Source: Clostridiales bacterium (GTDB taxonomy: Bacteria; Bacillota; Limnochordia; Darwinibacteriales; B1SED10-159). Taken from it: 64,000 nucleotides of DNA. The first letter of the stretch is position 1, and every line of letters starts with the position of its first letter. Location: positions 1-64,000 of the forward strand of contig PWMW01000285.1 in the NCBI GenBank assembly GCA_003559095.1. The letters run 5' to 3'. Position numbers and translations under genes: made by a program. Shown piece after piece: positions 26,957 to 36,196 of this stretch. The notes beneath the pieces were generated by a model that saw only the letters and a program-made list of their open reading frames with translations, was not told the origin of the DNA and did no database searches.

Positions 26957-27934
26957 TTATCTGTAGCCGCGCTCGGCCAGTTCCAGAACTTCATCAACGT
27001 TATCCGGCGTAACAACACCAGCACCGGAGTCCACATCACCAGGGGCAATGCCGTATTCCAGATATAGGAACAGCTGCATTACAGGATAGAAGCCCTGGGT
27101 ATATGGTTGTTGGTCAATGGTGAACAGCGTATAACCTTCCCGGATATTCTCCAACGTCGTGGGTACTAAGTCCCAACCACCGGAAATGACTTCACCTTTG
27201 AGGCCGAGGTTGCGAAGAACCACGCCATGGGCTTGAGTATTAGCATCCACACTAATAATCGCATCAGCGTCGGGATTACCGATCAACCAAGTTTCAAAGA
27301 TTGATGCACCCTGGGTCAAATCTGCCGTGGTCTGCAGCACGGTGTAGTCGATGCCAGGATATTGATCGAGAATACTGAGAACACCTTCGAGGCGCTGAGC
27401 CAGGGACGTATGGCACAAATCCTCCGTACCTACGGCCACTTTGCCTTCGGTACCGATGTGATCGATCAAGGTCTGCCCCAGAACCCGACCGGCATCATAA
27501 TCCCGCTGCCCCACATAGGCTAGGCGCGGATTGTCCGGACCGGCGTCAGCATTGGTGGCGATAAAGGGAATACCCCGATCCAAAGCCATCTGCACAGGGG
27601 CATCAAAAGCGGTGGGATCCGGCAGCGTACTAATAATGCCGTCAACACCAGATTCAATGACGTTCTCCATAATGTTCCGCTGCTCCGCCACATCGAACAA
27701 CGGGGGGCCGGTATGGCGGACTGTAATGTTCACATCGGGATGGGCAGCACTGATGGTGGCGGCTGCGTCCTGCGCACCTTTGACCAGCGGTACCCAAAAG
27801 TCAATGGAGGCGCTGTGCGTAATCACAACAAACTCATAGTTGCGCTCTTCGGCAGCAACACTGGACGCAAACCCAACTGTGGCAGCCAACACTAAGGCGA
27901 TCACCAGAAAAATGGACAGTCCTTTGTGTTTCAT
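26957..27934 (-). CDS. ABC sugar-binding protein, CUT2 (RbsB-like)
   Basis: The 325-residue protein has a signal peptide (MKHKGLSIFLVIALVLAATVGFASSVAAEE) and the type I periplasmic-binding fold: 'EFVVITHSASIDFWVPLVKGAQDAAA', 'IMENVIESGVDGIISTLPDP', 'GIPFIATNADAGPDNPRLAYVGQRDYDAGR' and 'QGFYPVMQLFLYLEYG'. These match ribose/simple-sugar and rhizopine-type binding proteins. No lipobox Cys is seen, so it is probably free in the periplasm, consistent with a diderm envelope. ATG 27934 is used because AAGGAGG sits 9 nt upstream; ATG 27943 would touch it. First gene of the importer operon. Confidence 0.93.
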   Translation of the reverse strand: MKHKGLSIFLVIALVLAATVGFASSVAAEERNYEFVVITHSASIDFWVPLVKGAQDAAATISAAHPDVNITVRHTGPPLFDVAEQRNIMENVIESGVDGIISTLPDPTAFDAPVQMALDRGIPFIATNADAGPDNPRLAYVGQRDYDAGRVLGQTLIDHIGTEGKVAVGTEDLCHTSLAQRLEGVLSILDQYPGIDYTVLQTTADLTQGASIFETWLIGNPDADAIISVDANTQAHGVVLRNLGLKGEVISGGWDLVPTTLENIREGYTLFTIDQQPYTQGFYPVMQLFLYLEYGIAPGDVDSGAGVVTPDNVDEVLELAERGYR

Positions 27935-28035
27935 GCAGTACATCCTCCTTATTCTTCATAAATTACGTAAACAGGGTTCCTGCGATCATTGAGGCTTCGT
28001 TACCACCTCCCTGTAAATCCCATAGGCATCGCAAA

Positions 28036-28055
28036 GGTTTACAGTGTTTACAATT
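28036..28055. promoter_or_regulatory. Direct repeat GTTTACA upstream of sugar importer
   Basis: Two GTTTACA copies 9 bp apart lie about 100 bp before the binding-protein start. They could be a LacI- or CcpA-type operator for the importer operon, but the match to a known consensus is weak. Confidence 0.3.
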
Positions 28056-28164
28056 AGATATTGTTCACAGTTCTCCTGCCGCTGATGTGGAGAATTTTGG
28101 AGTTTTCCGGTGGATTCGACGTAATTCGGTGTTCGGGGCGCTGCAAAAAGCACCGAACGGAACG

Positions 28165-28250
28165 GTGCGGTACGGTACAGTACAGTACAGTAGAGTAGAT
28201 TAGGTAGAGTGGAGTACAGTACAGCGGACTACAGTACAGGAGAGCGGAAT
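28165..28250. repeat. Low-complexity TACAG/TAGAG array
   Basis: About 85 bp are composed of imperfect TACAGTACAG and AGAGTAG words between the importer operon and the terminator of the cupin gene. The rest of the 27935-28310 gap holds only the operator candidate and this array. Confidence 0.8.
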
Positions 28251-28258
28251 AGAGGAAC

Positions 28259-28290
28259 AAGAAAAAACCGGACCCGCTAGGAGCCCGGTT
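28259..28290 (-). terminator. Rho-independent terminator after cupin gene
   Basis: Read on the minus strand, AACCGG...CCGGTT closes a stem with an inner GGGC/GGGT-containing loop, followed by a T run. It lies 20 bp past the cupin stop. Confidence 0.75.
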
Positions 28291-28310
28291 GACATGATGG
28301 GAAACAATGG

Positions 28311-28649
28311 TCAGGATGTCTGCGGATGCCACCAAATGGCTGCCCAGAGCAGTGGTCCCTCGTCACAGATCATAGAATGTTCGGCGTTAGCGGGGATCGA
28401 GATCACATCACCCACGCTCACCACAGCCTCTTCTCCGGCCACCACAACACGGCCCCGTCCTTGGAAGATGAAGTAGATCTCATCTGCGGGATGGCTGTGC
28501 GGCTCCAAAGAACCGGGCCCTTCCAAATATCCCCAGGCGGAGTCAAAGGGTGCCTCCATATCATGGGGCAAAAAGGGCGCTGCCCAAATGGTATCACCGT
28601 GTGCTTTGTGAGCCGTTTCCTGGTCAAATCGCTGTACAGTTACTGCCAA
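28311..28649 (-). CDS. Small cupin-domain protein
   Basis: The 112-residue protein is a single cupin barrel: motif 1 is 'LEPHSHPADEIYFIFQGRGRVVV' (His, His, Glu ligands) and motif 2 is 'GDVISIPANAEHSMI' (His ligand). Such proteins bind a metal and act as isomerases, dioxygenases or ligand sensors in sugar metabolism. The start is placed at TTG 28649 because GGAGGAGGGA lies 7 nt upstream; the GTG at 28679 would translate through that site. The last gene of a minus-strand carbohydrate block, with its own terminator. Confidence 0.8.
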   Translation of the reverse strand: MAVTVQRFDQETAHKAHGDTIWAAPFLPHDMEAPFDSAWGYLEGPGSLEPHSHPADEIYFIFQGRGRVVVAGEEAVVSVGDVISIPANAEHSMICDEGPLLWAAIWWHPQTS

Positions 28650-28733
28650 ACTAAGTCCCTCCTCCAGTACCATTTTCACCTGCCGTTTAGATTCATGCCT
28701 TAACGGCCAACATCGCCAAGGCGAGCATAGAAG

Positions 28734-29468
28734 CTACAGCTCACCCTTGGCGGCCATAGTTTGCACTCGTGCCAAGTCTTCCGGTCGCCCTATATCCTGC
28801 CAATATCCCGTAATCCGATGCGCCTTCATCGTCTTTCCGGACCGCAGGTAGGCCTGGTACCCGTGGGTCAACTCATACTCACCCCGAGCTGACGGCTGCA
28901 GATGCTCCAGATGCCTCACTAAGCCGTCCGTCAACAGGGCCACCCCCGACGAGTTCCAATGGGTATTGGCCGTGCCCGGCTCGGGCTTTTCAACAATTTG
29001 CTCAATGCAGTCCTGGTCGTCCAAGTACACCGCAGCTCCCGCAGCGGGATCTTCCACCCAGTTAACCCCGAGGACCGGAGTTCCCTCAGCCTGATGCGTT
29101 TCCCGCAGTGCCCTGTAATTTTCGGGATGCACCAAGATATCACCGAAGGAGAACAAAAACGACTGACCGGCCAAGTATGAGCGGGCCGTCCAGATAGCGG
29201 CGCCCGTTCCGTACCGGCGCAGATCCTGCTCCACATACTGCACCCTCAGACCCAAGTGCCCGCCATCACCGATGGCTTCCCTGATGAGATCCCCCTGAAA
29301 ACCAATGACCACAGCTGCTTCCGTGATCCCAGCTGCCTGCATACCCAGGAGAATGCGCTCCAAACAACTGGTCTCACCCACCTTATGCAGTACCTTTGGC
29401 AGCTGCGGATCCACTGCCTGCAGACGAGTTCCCCGCCCAGCAGCAAGAATCAGTGCCTTCAAACCCAT
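28734..29468 (-). CDS. Sugar-1-phosphate nucleotidyltransferase
   Basis: The 244-residue protein has the NTP-transferase signature at its start (LKALILAAGRGTRLQAVDPQLPKVLHKVGE: the G-x-G-T-R nucleotide loop and PK at the phosphate site). 'GTGAAIWTARSYL', 'FLFSFGDILV' (Asp for metal), 'EKPEPGTANTHWNSSGVALL' and 'YELTHGYQAYL' follow. Relatives include UTP/dTTP-glucose-1-phosphate transferases and the GlmU N-domain; no left-handed-helix acyltransferase domain is attached. It would activate the sugar 1-phosphate made by the mutase encoded just upstream. ATG 29468 follows GGAAGG by 6 nt. Confidence 0.88.
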   Translation of the reverse strand: MGLKALILAAGRGTRLQAVDPQLPKVLHKVGETSCLERILLGMQAAGITEAAVVIGFQGDLIREAIGDGGHLGLRVQYVEQDLRRYGTGAAIWTARSYLAGQSFLFSFGDILVHPENYRALRETHQAEGTPVLGVNWVEDPAAGAAVYLDDQDCIEQIVEKPEPGTANTHWNSSGVALLTDGLVRHLEHLQPSARGEYELTHGYQAYLRSGKTMKAHRITGYWQDIGRPEDLARVQTMAAKGEL

Positions 29469-29556
29469 CGCCATCCTTCCATTTGTCCTGTGGGATCCTG
29501 ATCGTGTTCGCTTGCCGACAGTCCCGGGGACGGTGTACCCCTCGGTGGCCATGGGA

Positions 29557-30996
29557 TCATGCGTCCTGTGGTGATTCCTGGAGGCCGAGACGAGGATCCT
29601 GCAGCACAACATCTGCCATCTGCAGCGCTTCCTCACGCTGCTTCATCTCCATAAAGACCCGCAGGACAGGTTCAGTACCGGAAAACCTGATGGACAGCCA
29701 TGAATCGTCCGTGAAGTAGTACTTAACGCCATCCATATAGGAGACCTTGGCAGCCTCTTTGCCAAAAGCCGGTACATACTTCTCCTGCAGCAGAATACGA
29801 TAGAGCGCATCGCGACGACTGGGCGAGAACGGAAGATTCACAGCATAGAAATCACTAACACCGAAACGACGATCAATCTCTTCCAGCAACTGACCCAACG
29901 TCTTGCCTGTGGTGGCCAGCATCTCCACCACCAAAAGGGCTGCCAGAATGCCATCCTTGCCATTCACATGGCCGCGGATCTTAAGACCGCCACTGCTCTC
30001 GCCGCCCAGCAGCAGATCATGGGTATCCATGGTTTCGGAGATATACTTGAACCCAACGGGAACTTCATAGCACTGCTCCCCATAGTGCTCAGCCATGCGA
30101 TCCAAGACGTGCGTCGTCGTAAGATTGCGCACGATGCCACCGGGAAGCTTCCGGTACTCCTTAAAATAGAAGAACAGCAGCTTGAGAATTTGGTTCGCTC
30201 CCACGTAATTGCCCAATTCATCATATAATGCCAGACGGTCCGAATCTCCATCCGTGGCCAACCCCAGATGATAGCGGCGCTCCTTCATAATAACTTCCAT
30301 ATCCTGAAGGCTCTCCCGCTCTGGAGAAGGCATCTTGAGACCGAACATGGTATCCCGGCGATTGTTGATGATATCCACAAAACACCGCAGCGAGGCCAGA
30401 CACATAGCCATAATGTCCTTAGCCACGCCAAACATGGGATTAAACAAGATCTTCATGTCGATACGCTGGATAGCCGCCACATCCACCTGATCCAACAGAG
30501 AATCAATGTATGCATTCTTATTGGAGAAATACTGAATACTGCCCTTCTCCACCGCGGTGAAGAAATCCGTCTTGGGTGTCACGACGGCCGGCACTTGATC
30601 CAGATAGCCCTCCAAACGCTCTGTGACGTCCAAGGGCGCGTCGCGCCCATCCTTCACAATTACCTTAATACCGTTATACTCGGGCGGATTGTGCGATGCA
30701 GTCAACATGATGCCGTAGTCCAAACCTTCCTGCTCCACACCATACATGAGCATAGGTGTCGGCACGGGATCCTCCATAAACCACACGGGGACCTGTTCGT
30801 CCACCAAGATTTCGGCAAAGGCGCGGGAAAACCGGCCTGACAAAAAGCGAAGATCATGGCCAACAATAACGGGCTGGATGGGTGCCCCACCGTCCTTGAT
30901 CTGCAGAGCCAATGCCTTCGCCACTCTGCGGACGTTAGGGAAGGTAAACTCCTCCGCAATCACGGCTCGCCAGCCGCCTGTTCCAAAACGAATCAT
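29557..30996 (-). CDS. Phosphoglucomutase/phosphomannomutase
   Basis: The 479-residue protein is an alpha-D-phosphohexomutase. It opens with IRFGTGGWRAVI, has the phosphoserine loop 'MLTASHNPPEYNGIKV' (Ser101), the metal loop 'LATDGDSDRLALYD' (three Asp), the sugar loop 'GGESSGGLKIRGHVNGKDG' and the C-terminal phosphate site 'SWLSIRFSGTEPVLRV'. It interconverts hexose 6- and 1-phosphates. The neighbouring nucleotidyltransferase would use the product to make a nucleotide sugar. ATG 30996 follows GAGAGG by about 10 nt; the longer frame has no site. Full length and intact. Confidence 0.93.
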   Translation of the reverse strand: MIRFGTGGWRAVIAEEFTFPNVRRVAKALALQIKDGGAPIQPVIVGHDLRFLSGRFSRAFAEILVDEQVPVWFMEDPVPTPMLMYGVEQEGLDYGIMLTASHNPPEYNGIKVIVKDGRDAPLDVTERLEGYLDQVPAVVTPKTDFFTAVEKGSIQYFSNKNAYIDSLLDQVDVAAIQRIDMKILFNPMFGVAKDIMAMCLASLRCFVDIINNRRDTMFGLKMPSPERESLQDMEVIMKERRYHLGLATDGDSDRLALYDELGNYVGANQILKLLFFYFKEYRKLPGGIVRNLTTTHVLDRMAEHYGEQCYEVPVGFKYISETMDTHDLLLGGESSGGLKIRGHVNGKDGILAALLVVEMLATTGKTLGQLLEEIDRRFGVSDFYAVNLPFSPSRRDALYRILLQEKYVPAFGKEAAKVSYMDGVKYYFTDDSWLSIRFSGTEPVLRVFMEMKQREEALQMADVVLQDPRLGLQESPQDA

Positions 30997-31034
30997 CGTC
31001 GTCAGTCCTCTCAAAACAGCGCTAGAATCATAGG

Positions 31035-31256
31035 TTTTTCCAGACACCTGGTATGAGGGAATTTTTTCCAGCTACCTGGTGCATGGTAATTTTTTCCTTC
31101 TACCAGGTATATGGAATACATTTCCAGCTATCTATCAGGCACATGGAATACATTTCCAGCTAACTGGTACATGGTAGGATTTTCCAGCTACCAGGTACCT
31201 GGCAACTTCTTCCATCTACCAGGTACATGGAACATATTCCCAACTACCAGCCCCCC
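31035..31256. repeat. Cluster of 23-bp near-palindromes, seven to eight copies
   Basis: Copies begin near 31035, 31063, 31090, 31122, 31153, 31181 and 31208, with a partial one near 31238. Each has TTCCA, then a TACCWGGTA-like core, then TGGAA or a variant; the copy at 31210-31232 is almost perfectly self-complementary. Copies are separated by short A/T-rich text. The cluster occupies the gap upstream of the phosphohexomutase gene, beyond its ribosome site. Confidence 0.88.
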
Positions 31257-31318
31257 AGCAGAGGCTCGGCCCCCAGCAGAGGCTCAGTCACAGCAGAGGC
31301 TCGGCCCCCAGCAGCAGC
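31246..31318. repeat. CCCAGCAGAGGCTCGG minisatellite, four copies
   Basis: Four imperfect 18-19-bp units run directly up to the stop codon of the phosphodiester glycosidase gene at 31320, abutting the palindrome cluster. Confidence 0.85.
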
Positions 31319-31319
31319 T

Positions 31320-32870
31320 CTACTGCGGGTCGGCTCCCAAGCATCCCATCAGCGGCACCGGACGTTCGAACATAATACCCGGCAGCCCTCGCCGGTCGGC
31401 CGGCCGCAGCAGATGTCCGCCAAAAAACTGCACGCTAGTGGAGCCACCGCCATCCAGGTTGACAGCATCCACCAGACCTAATTCCAAAGCCAGTTCCGCC
31501 AACTCCGCCAAGGTACAGCCCATGGACTCCCCGGCCTCCTCCATGCCTGCGTTCACCGACTCCACCGCCAATACCTGCCACTGCCCCTGTTTGTTCCATC
31601 CCAGAGCGGTTCGAGCAGCCCGGGTCCCATCCACATCCATGGCAAAGTCCGTGGGCAGCACCCCATAGCCGCAGTTCCCCTCCAGCGTCAAGTCCTTGCG
31701 ATGAAACTCTTCCGCCTGCAGCAGTCCGTCGTGAGCCACCGCCATTCCCGCCTTGACCAAGCGAGGTCCAGCCTGCATGGCTTCCGTATACGCCTCACCG
31801 CTACGCAGCCGATAGTGCAGAACCCGATCCAAGATCTGGTTCTCAGGCACAGCACCCTCCGGAACAGATATCACCAGACCATTCTGGGGAATCACTACCC
31901 CGCCGCCTCGCTTCACACCCACCATGGCCCGGTTGATCACTACAAAATCCACACCGCCCGGCCGCTTTGGTGTGCATCCCAGGGGATAACCCACCGTGTC
32001 CAGCCCATACCGTCTCGTATACATGGCAAACTCCCCGGGCGCATTGAGCGTAAAGGTACCAAGATCAAATTGCACTTGATGCCACTGGAGTACAAAGTCC
32101 TGCGGCCCCATGGACTTCATTACCGCTTGCCCATGTTCATCCACCAACACAGCTGTCCTGCGGAACAGCGGCAGGGCTATGGTTTCGCCTCCATGGATGT
32201 GCAGGCCATACCCATCTCCCAAGCGAGAGAACTCGCTGAAATAATCTTCTTCTTCCAGGACAAAGAAGGCGGAGTTAAAGACCACCGGTGCCTGCAGACG
32301 CGCGGCGACCAGCGATGGTTGCCCTAAGGGGCCGACGCCCACGATATCCTTGTCGGGATCCAATTTTGCCAATTTTTCGGCTGTGACGGGGCCATCCCAA
32401 GAGACCACCACCATGCGTCCAGCTTCTTGAAGACAAGTGAGGAGCAGGCGGGTATCGGTGTCTACGGAATCATCGGCTCGCAGAGTTTGGCCGTCCCACG
32501 TCCAACGGCCACTGCGCATAAGTTCCCGCAGTGTGTGCTGCACATGACTGTGCCGACTACTATGTACTAAACGGTCCACCGGCACCTGACCCAGTGTTAG
32601 GCCTCGCTGCCACGGATCAACGTGATCATAGGTGTCCCAGGCGATGACAACGGGCTGCTCCAGACCTCGCTGCCTGGCCTTGAGCAGGCGCATGTGGGCT
32701 ACCACATGCAGCTTACTTGGGATAGGAGCTCGAAAGGCACTGCCGAACTGCACCGGTGTTCCCACCGGACAGGTCACCAAGCCCCAGCGAAACCATGTTC
32801 CGTCCCCGCGTTCGCGGCATCCCCGCTGGGCTGTGTATCCTTTGACGTTCATGGATTGCACGGAGTTCAT
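31320..32870 (-). CDS. Phosphodiester glycosidase (NAGPA-domain) family protein
   Basis: The C-terminal half of this 516-residue protein holds the NAGPA/DUF2233 fold, with the hallmark 'DAVNLDGGGSTSVQFFGG' near residue 465 and 'AMQAGPRLVKAG' before it. Family members remove GlcNAc from phosphodiesters (uncovering enzyme) or cleave related sugar-phosphate diesters. The N-terminal 200 residues are of unknown type. No signal peptide is apparent, unusual for the family, which is mostly exported. ATG 32870 is taken, although its purine-rich GGAGAG is close; GTG 32873 is equally possible. It lies 82 nt downstream of the ROK regulator. Confidence 0.8.
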   Translation of the reverse strand: MNSVQSMNVKGYTAQRGCRERGDGTWFRWGLVTCPVGTPVQFGSAFRAPIPSKLHVVAHMRLLKARQRGLEQPVVIAWDTYDHVDPWQRGLTLGQVPVDRLVHSSRHSHVQHTLRELMRSGRWTWDGQTLRADDSVDTDTRLLLTCLQEAGRMVVVSWDGPVTAEKLAKLDPDKDIVGVGPLGQPSLVAARLQAPVVFNSAFFVLEEEDYFSEFSRLGDGYGLHIHGGETIALPLFRRTAVLVDEHGQAVMKSMGPQDFVLQWHQVQFDLGTFTLNAPGEFAMYTRRYGLDTVGYPLGCTPKRPGGVDFVVINRAMVGVKRGGGVVIPQNGLVISVPEGAVPENQILDRVLHYRLRSGEAYTEAMQAGPRLVKAGMAVAHDGLLQAEEFHRKDLTLEGNCGYGVLPTDFAMDVDGTRAARTALGWNKQGQWQVLAVESVNAGMEEAGESMGCTLAELAELALELGLVDAVNLDGGGSTSVQFFGGHLLRPADRRGLPGIMFERPVPLMGCLGADPQ

Positions 32871-32951
32871 CACTCTCCATTTCCTCTTCCTCTGAACTCT
32901 GCCTTGGATTCTGCGCCCCGGGGGCAGCGGTATACATCCGCCCCTTCACGG

Positions 32952-34061
32952 CTAGATCGAAAACTGCTTCAGTGCGTGAAATTTCTCCAGCAAAAACGCC
33001 GCGATCCCCCGCTCCAAAGGGGAATCTATAGCGGAGCCACGGGTCACCACTGGTTTTTGGTAAATGCGATCATAGCTTTCAATGCTGGCTTTGGTGCCTT
33101 CATAGATGTAATCCAGATAGTCAAAGACATTCCCGGTCAAGACCAGCTTACGGGGGTTGATCAAACTGGCCATGGAATACAGCATCTGTCCAGCTTCCGC
33201 CGCAAAGTGATCCACCACGGCCCGAGCCCTGGGGTTGCTGCGCACATGCTCTGTGAACTGGCGGTTGAGAGCGTCCATAGTAGCCCGCTGGTCCTGGTGG
33301 TAATAGGGCTGGGCTAAGATCTGCTGCATTGTTTGGTTGCGTTCCACAAAGTCTTCCATGGATGTGATAAATGGAAAAAAGAAGCGGTTTTCGCCGGCGC
33401 GATTGGTATAGCCCCGGAAGATCTCATTGTTGAGAATCAAGGCCACGCCGATCCCGCGATTGACGAAGAGAACTCCCACGGCATTACGGCTGTCCTTTGG
33501 GTGCAGTTCGTTGCGGGCGTAGATGCGAGCGTCCATTTCGACAAAGGTGGAAATGCCAAGGCGCCAGCGCATGTCCAGGCCCAAGGGAACCCGGGTCCAA
33601 TCTAATTCCACCGAACGATCCACCACTTGGTGAGACCAATCGGTGATCCCCGAAATGCAGAAGCCGATGGCAAGAATTCTGGATTTGGGTACGCCCCAAC
33701 GCTCAATACAGTCCAAGATCGCAGCCGCCAGTCGCTCCACGTACTGCCCGTACTCATTCGTTTCCATGGTAAGGACAGTGGACTGCAGCACTTGGCCGGA
33801 GAGGTCGGCCAAAAAAAGATAGCAGTGTTCGGCCCGGATATCGCCGCCCATGATGAAGCGGTGCTTGGGATTCATGGAATATCTTTGGGCCCGCCGCCCA
33901 CCGGTTGACTCCGCTTTGTTGGTGGGGATGACCCAACCCGCCCGTTCCAGTTGGTTGACATACTCCGAGACAGCCGTCAACGAAACCTCCAGTTGGTTCG
34001 CCAGCTCCGGCTTCGTCACGGCCCGCTGCTGCACGATGCGCCGATAGATGTCCTTGAGCAT
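32952..34061 (-). CDS. ROK-family transcriptional regulator
   Basis: The 369-residue protein has an N-terminal winged helix-turn-helix (VTKPELANQLEVSLTAVSEYVNQLERAGWV, about residues 15-44, with wing text 'ESTGGRRAQRYSMNPKHRF') followed by a ROK sugar-sensing domain. The ATPase loop is not kinase-like ('GGDIRAEHCYLFLADLSG' in place of a DxGGT-type loop), and the usual CxCGxxGC zinc motif is absent. It should therefore sense sugar without phosphorylating it. 'GVLFVNRGIGVALILNNEIFRG' and 'MLYSMASLINPRKLVLTGNVFDYL' mark the ROK core. Candidate operator repeats lie directly upstream, so autoregulation is likely. It probably controls the sugar genes around it. Confidence 0.87.
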   Translation of the reverse strand: MLKDIYRRIVQQRAVTKPELANQLEVSLTAVSEYVNQLERAGWVIPTNKAESTGGRRAQRYSMNPKHRFIMGGDIRAEHCYLFLADLSGQVLQSTVLTMETNEYGQYVERLAAAILDCIERWGVPKSRILAIGFCISGITDWSHQVVDRSVELDWTRVPLGLDMRWRLGISTFVEMDARIYARNELHPKDSRNAVGVLFVNRGIGVALILNNEIFRGYTNRAGENRFFFPFITSMEDFVERNQTMQQILAQPYYHQDQRATMDALNRQFTEHVRSNPRARAVVDHFAAEAGQMLYSMASLINPRKLVLTGNVFDYLDYIYEGTKASIESYDRIYQKPVVTRGSAIDSPLERGIAAFLLEKFHALKQFSI

Positions 34062-34095
34062 AGGGCCCGGACTCCCTTCACGGGATTCTAACTAT

Positions 34096-34127
34096 TTATC
34101 AAGTAACTTCATCAAGTAATTTGATAA
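34096..34127. promoter_or_regulatory. Candidate ROK operator
   Basis: A perfect inverted repeat, TTATCAA (34096-34102) and TTGATAA (34121-34127), encloses two direct ATCAAGTAA copies. It starts 35 bp upstream of the ROK start codon, in an otherwise G+C-rich gap, where an autoregulatory operator would be expected. The rest of 34062-34403 shows no gene. Confidence 0.55.
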
Positions 34128-34403
34128 TCTAGAGCCATCGTATCACATCGTTAACACGAGCTCAACAGTCTTGGCCAAGTTTTGTGGGTTTCGAGGCCAT
34201 TCTGGAGCCTTCGGCATTGGCCGCGAGGATCGTGTCGCGTCATCCCGTCCTTCCCTGCCACACCACGCGATAGAGGCACTCCTCCAGTGGGAGTGCCCAG
34301 GGAGCCTGCAGCGGCACCATCCCCACGGCCGTCCGGCAGCTGCTTCTGACGGCTTCAGCAGGGAGGCGTATACGGACAAGGCGACGGCGCTGCAGCGGCG
34401 CCG

Positions 34404-35009
34404 CTAGACGCCCCCGCGGATATCCGTCACCGGCTCGGCCTTAACAGAAAATCCGGAGAACCATACCGAACAACCATCGCCGCCGGGGGACTGCGCCACA
34501 ACACCCACACGAATGGTCGGCTGCAGATCCATCCGGAAGTAGCGGAGCATATACCAGTTCTTTTCATCCAATGAATAATGCATGGAAATGGTATCGCCAT
34601 AGCGGCTGATCCGCAGATACGGAGGTTCTGCCAGTGTCATCAGGGTATTGCAGTCGTCAGAATAGCCCTTAGTGACAACACTGACCAGTGACGGCCAGCC
34701 ATAGGACATTTCGTAGCAGACCTTGGCCCAATGGGTCTCATCCTGCCACAGCATAAGGCATGCCGAATCGAACTCGCTTTCCATCTTGGCATCGGCCCGC
34801 GTCACCACGGTGAAATCACCGGTCAACTCGGTGTATAAGTAGGGTGCCGAATCCCTGTGGGCATCGCCCAAGGGATCGACAAAGAAGTCGGCACCTGCCG
34901 GTGCCTGAACCTGAAGCTGTTCACCTTGAAAACTCCACTCTTTGGGCTCATTCTGCCAGCGGAAGCCATCGGGAAGCTGCTTGCCACTGCACTGTTTGAA
35001 ACGGTCCAT
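34404..35009 (-). CDS. DUF1349 concanavalin-like protein
   Basis: The 201-residue protein is a single beta-sandwich of the DUF1349 family: 'GADFFVDPLG', 'FDSACLMLWQDETHWAKVCYEMS', 'SYGWPSLVSVVTKGYSDD', 'LRISRYGDTISMHYSLDEKNWYMLRYFRM' and 'RVGVVAQSPGGDGCSVWFSGFSV'. These folds resemble carbohydrate-binding laminin-G domains, and one yeast relative (REE1) was linked to enolase regulation. A role in binding a sugar is plausible but unproven. There is no signal peptide, so it is cytoplasmic. ATG 35009 has AGGTG 8 nt upstream. It sits between the ROK regulator and the lyxose-isomerase-like gene. Confidence 0.82.
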   Translation of the reverse strand: MDRFKQCSGKQLPDGFRWQNEPKEWSFQGEQLQVQAPAGADFFVDPLGDAHRDSAPYLYTELTGDFTVVTRADAKMESEFDSACLMLWQDETHWAKVCYEMSYGWPSLVSVVTKGYSDDCNTLMTLAEPPYLRISRYGDTISMHYSLDEKNWYMLRYFRMDLQPTIRVGVVAQSPGGDGCSVWFSGFSVKAEPVTDIRGGV

Positions 35010-35156
35010 GGTCTTCACCTTTCTTTCTGCAAAATTTCTCCCACCAGACGCCGCTGCCGGTGGCAACCCGCCCGGCTCCGCCGCCGGGGCCCAGATTCGC
35101 CCAGGGCTCACCAGCGAGGGCGGGTTAGCACGGCCGTGAGTTAGCACGGCCGTGGG

Positions 35157-35714
<558 letters not shown>

Positions 35715-36176
35715 CTAATTTACTGAGTCCGGATTGAAGTCCAGACGGTACACAGCTTCGCCATCGTCCATAGCACCAGTATCTACGAAGCCGACCTGGG
35801 TATAGAGCTGCTTGGCTGCCAAGTTATCTGGAACGAAACTGATGAACACAGTCTTATGCCCTTGACTGCGCACATCGCTCAGCAGCGTGTTCATAGCTGC
35901 CCGGCCATACCCCTTGTTTTGGTGCTCATGGGCAAGCATGAAGCGGCAGATCCAATAGCCATCAAAGTCGTCGCCTTCCTCCGACAATCCATCCATGATA
36001 AAGCCAACCATGGTATCACCATCGTAGATCCCGCGGCAGACCCACTCCGATTCCCCGTACGCCTGCGCCAGGGAGTAGAGATTGCTGGCCACATACTTCT
36101 CTTGGTTCGGATGAACCTTCAAGTCCAAGGCCGTCTGCCAGTTTGCGCGGTTGATCGGCCGCAGCTGTACGTCCAT
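35715..36176 (-). CDS. GNAT acetyltransferase, diamine/spermidine-type
   Basis: The 153-residue protein is a compact GNAT. 'VQLRPINRANWQTALDLKVHPNQEKYVASNLYSLAQAY' at the start is typical of the BltD/spermidine acetyltransferase-like subgroup. The acetyl-CoA loop is 'HQNKGYGRAAM' (Q/R-x-x-G-x-G/A), and 'SFVPDNLAAKQLYTQVGFVDTG' is the last conserved helix-strand. The substrate is probably a polyamine or another small amine. ATG 36176 follows GGGAGG by 6 nt. The gene is 15 nt from the lyxose-isomerase-like gene and 20 nt from the PfkB gene, so all three form one transcription unit. Confidence 0.85.
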   Translation of the reverse strand: MDVQLRPINRANWQTALDLKVHPNQEKYVASNLYSLAQAYGESEWVCRGIYDGDTMVGFIMDGLSEEGDDFDGYWICRFMLAHEHQNKGYGRAAMNTLLSDVRSQGHKTVFISFVPDNLAAKQLYTQVGFVDTGAMDDGEAVYRLDFNPDSVN

Positions 36177-36196
36177 TTGACCTCCCCTTCCTTATG

